Of a DNA stretch of 64,000 nucleotides, positions 62,481-64,000 are shown piece after piece. The position numbers and the translations under genes are program-made. The DNA lies in the NCBI GenBank assembly GCA_964577175.1, contig CAZNYC010000003.1, positions 1-64,000 of the forward strand, read 5' to 3'. The notes under the pieces were generated by a model. It saw only the letters and a program-made list of their open reading frames with translations. It had not been told where the DNA came from and did not search any database. Numbering within the stretch: the first letter of the stretch is position 1; each line of letters opens with the position of its first letter. The stretch is from BS750m-G62 sp964577175. Its GTDB lineage: Bacteria; Planctomycetota; Phycisphaerae; FEN-1346.

Positions 62481-62587
62481 CGGCGCGCCGGGTAGACCTG
62501 CCCGCCGCGCTGATCGCGAACGTGCCACGGTTTGCTTGTCAAACCGTGTTTATCGATCGTCAGGCACGGATTGGCAAGCAATCCGTG
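62481..62587. repeat. Three palindromes between hisF and the PurF-like gene
   Basis: gcgcgccgggtagacctgcccgccgcgc (62483-62510), then cacggttt...aaaccgtg (62526-62548), then cacggatt...aatccgtg (62565-62587). The last two are near-copies of each other. The block lies between two convergent genes and may end both transcripts. Confidence 0.6.
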
Positions 62588-62628
62588 GCCCCCGGCGTCT
62601 CGATGTCCCGGCCGCGCAAGTCATGCGC

Positions 62629-62646
62629 GTGGGTGCGAGCACCCAC
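62629..62646. terminator. Hairpin directly after the PurF-like stop codon
   Basis: gtgggtgc / gcacccac with a 2-base loop, one base beyond the stop (62648-62650) on the minus strand. There is no T-tract, so the call is tentative. Confidence 0.4.
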
Positions 62647-62647
62647 C

Positions 62648-64000
62648 CTACACCGACGCCCGGCGGGTCTCGGTGGCGCCGGCGCACGCCTCGCACGCCA
62701 CCCCGCTCGGGTCCGCGCCGTCCCAGCAGTAGGTGCAGAGCGTGTCTTTCGGCAGTCCGACCGCCTCGACGAGGTCGTCGAGCCGCTGGTACCGGAGGGT
62801 CGTGAGGTCCAGCCGCCGGCGGATGGCGTCGACCATGCGGGCGTGCTTTTCGGAGTCGGGGTCGTCGTACCCTTCGGGCGAGGCGTCGGCGGAGCCTTCG
62901 ATCTCGGCGATGGCGCGTCGTGCGGCGAGGTCCATCTGGCTGCGGGATCTGGAGAAATTGAGGAACCGGCACCCGTAGATGAGCGGCGGGCACGCCGGTC
63001 GCATGTGCACCTCCTTCGCCCCCGCCGCGTACAGCCGCTGAATCGTGTCCTTCAATTGCGTGCCGCGCACAATCGAGTCCTCGCAGAAAAGCAGCCGCTT
63101 GCCCTCGATGAGTTCGCGGATGGGGATGAGTTTCATCCGGGCCACGAGATCGCGGATGCGCTGGTCCTGCGGCATGAAACTGCGGGGCCACGTGGGGGTG
63201 TACTTGACGAACGGCCGCTCCATCGGGATGCCCGCCTCGGCGGCGTAGCCCAGGGCGTGGCCGGTGCCGGAGTCGGGGATGCCGGAAACGAGGTCCGCCT
63301 CGACGTCGTCGCGCCGCGCCAGGGCGGCCCCGCACCCGTTCCGCACAACCTCCACGTTAATGCCCTCGTAACTGGAGGCCGGGTAGCCGTAGTAGACCCA
63401 CAGGAAGGTACAGATCTGCATCTGGTCGCCTGGCGGCGCCATCGGCTCGACGCCGTCGGCCGTCAGGCGCACGATCTCGCCCGGCCCCAGATACCGGTCG
63501 ATGGCGTACCCGAGGTTCGGCAGGGCGCAGGTTTCGAGGGTGGCGGCCCAGGCGTCGTCCTTGCGGCCGATGATGACGGGCGTCCGTCCGTAGGCGTCGC
63601 GGGCGGCGTAGATGCCGTCCGGGGCGAGCACCAGCATGGAGCACGACCCGCGGACCGCCTTCTGGGCGTGCCGGATGCCGTCCGTGAACGTCTCCCCCTG
63701 GTTAACGAGGGCCGCCACGAGTTCGGTCGGATTGATCTCGCCGCCCGCCATCTCCGCGAAGTGGGCGGACCGTTCCGCAAACATCCCGCGGGCCAGCGCC
63801 GCCGCGTTCTGCACCACCCCCACCGTCACGATCGCGTACACCCCGAGGTGCGACCCGATGATGAGCGGCTGGTCCTCGTAATCGCTGATGACGCCGATGC
63901 CCCGGCGGCCGAACATCTTCTGGATGTCGTCCTCGAACTTCGACCGGAACTGGGCGTTCGTGATGTCGTGGATGAACCGGATGAACCCGCCGTTGTCCGC
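62648..64000 (-). CDS. purF: Amidophosphoribosyltransferase-like protein (partial, N-terminus off the window)
   Basis: The 3' 450 codons are present; the N-terminal Cys nucleophile of the class II glutaminase would lie beyond 64000. The reading frame is open to the edge (...FIHDITNAQFRSKFED...). Glutaminase features include VRGSCSMLVLAPDGIYAARD and GRTPVIIGRKD, and the phosphoribosyl part has the PRPP loop LLFCEDSIVRGTQLKDTIQ. A Cys-rich C-terminal tail (CTYCWDGADPSGVACEAC) is seen; it could bind metal and is not typical of all PurF. It catalyses the first step of purine synthesis, PRPP plus glutamine to phosphoribosylamine. Length suggests the variant group, so I am less sure of strict orthology. 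Confidence 0.8.
   Translation of the reverse strand, partial: ADNGGFIRFIHDITNAQFRSKFEDDIQKMFGRRGIGVISDYEDQPLIIGSHLGVYAIVTVGVVQNAAALARGMFAERSAHFAEMAGGEINPTELVAALVNQGETFTDGIRHAQKAVRGSCSMLVLAPDGIYAARDAYGRTPVIIGRKDDAWAATLETCALPNLGYAIDRYLGPGEIVRLTADGVEPMAPPGDQMQICTFLWVYYGYPASSYEGINVEVVRNGCGAALARRDDVEADLVSGIPDSGTGHALGYAAEAGIPMERPFVKYTPTWPRSFMPQDQRIRDLVARMKLIPIRELIEGKRLLFCEDSIVRGTQLKDTIQRLYAAGAKEVHMRPACPPLIYGCRFLNFSRSRSQMDLAARRAIAEIEGSADASPEGYDDPDSEKHARMVDAIRRRLDLTTLRYQRLDDLVEAVGLPKDTLCTYCWDGADPSGVACEACAGATETRRASV

Noticed and set aside
1..64000. tRNA, rRNA or riboswitch genes
   Set aside because: Reading the intergenic regions by eye on both strands showed no cloverleaf with a gttcgaatc-like T-loop, no rRNA segment and no riboswitch I recognise; a covariance-model search would be needed to be certain.

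Overview
The window is high-GC (roughly two-thirds G+C by eye) bacterial DNA packed with secreted, heme-binding and beta-propeller proteins. The gene content points to a non-anammox member of Planctomycetota: many HzsA-related two-heme proteins, CRTAC1-type FG-GAP/ASPIC-UnbV proteins, YVTN propellers fused to MauG-like di-heme domains, a MoxR/DUF58/vWA/ABC operon, a Cys-type sulfatase, SUMF1-domain fusions, Sde182/DUF1593 proteins and a PEP-CTERM tail. A run of 100 N flanked by an exact 55-bp overlap shows that this is a draft, probably metagenomic, assembly. Class-level placement (for example Phycisphaerae) is a guess.

Layout. (1) 581-11120, plus strand: one tight operon of an HzsA-like protein, an FG-GAP/UnbV protein, a ten-heme cytochrome (two exact-spacing tetraheme modules, YVTN propeller, MauG-like domain), a small propeller and two ABC-type solute-binding proteins with no permease or ATPase. 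(2) 11065-17444, minus strand: a tandemly duplicated pair of FG-GAP/UnbV plus TPR genes. (3) 17780-21328, minus: a giant TPR, FG-GAP and UnbV protein with an unassigned C-terminal region. (4) 21514-21660: a PEP-CTERM remnant. 21846-24212: phosphoketolase. (5) 24669-36932, plus: an eight-gene, translationally coupled operon (coiled-coil membrane protein, MoxR ATPase, membrane protein, ABC ATPase and permease, DUF58, two vWA membrane proteins). (6) 37114-42153, plus: two Sde182/DUF1593 nucleoside-hydrolase-like proteins and a RidA-superfamily protein. (7) 42221-57702, minus: four HzsA-related genes, one fused to a SUMF1-like domain, with an NHL-type lipoprotein and a propeller/MauG fusion. (8) 57853-61597, minus: sulfatase, gluconolactonase-like and SDR genes. 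(9) hisF on plus, and a partial amidophosphoribosyltransferase on minus at the right edge.

How the genes may work together. Regions 1 and 7 each combine the parts of anammox hydrazine synthase: an alpha-like propeller with two c-hemes, and a propeller fused to a di-heme MauG/CCP-like domain (beta-gamma fusion). The alpha-like proteins lack a Tyr four residues after the first CxxCH, so I infer a related periplasmic multi-heme enzyme family of unknown chemistry rather than hydrazine synthesis. The sulfatase, gluconolactonase and DUF1593 genes suggest use of sulfated polysaccharide or sugar acids. Palindromic REP-like repeats fill most intergenic spaces, and one copy lies inside a coding sequence.
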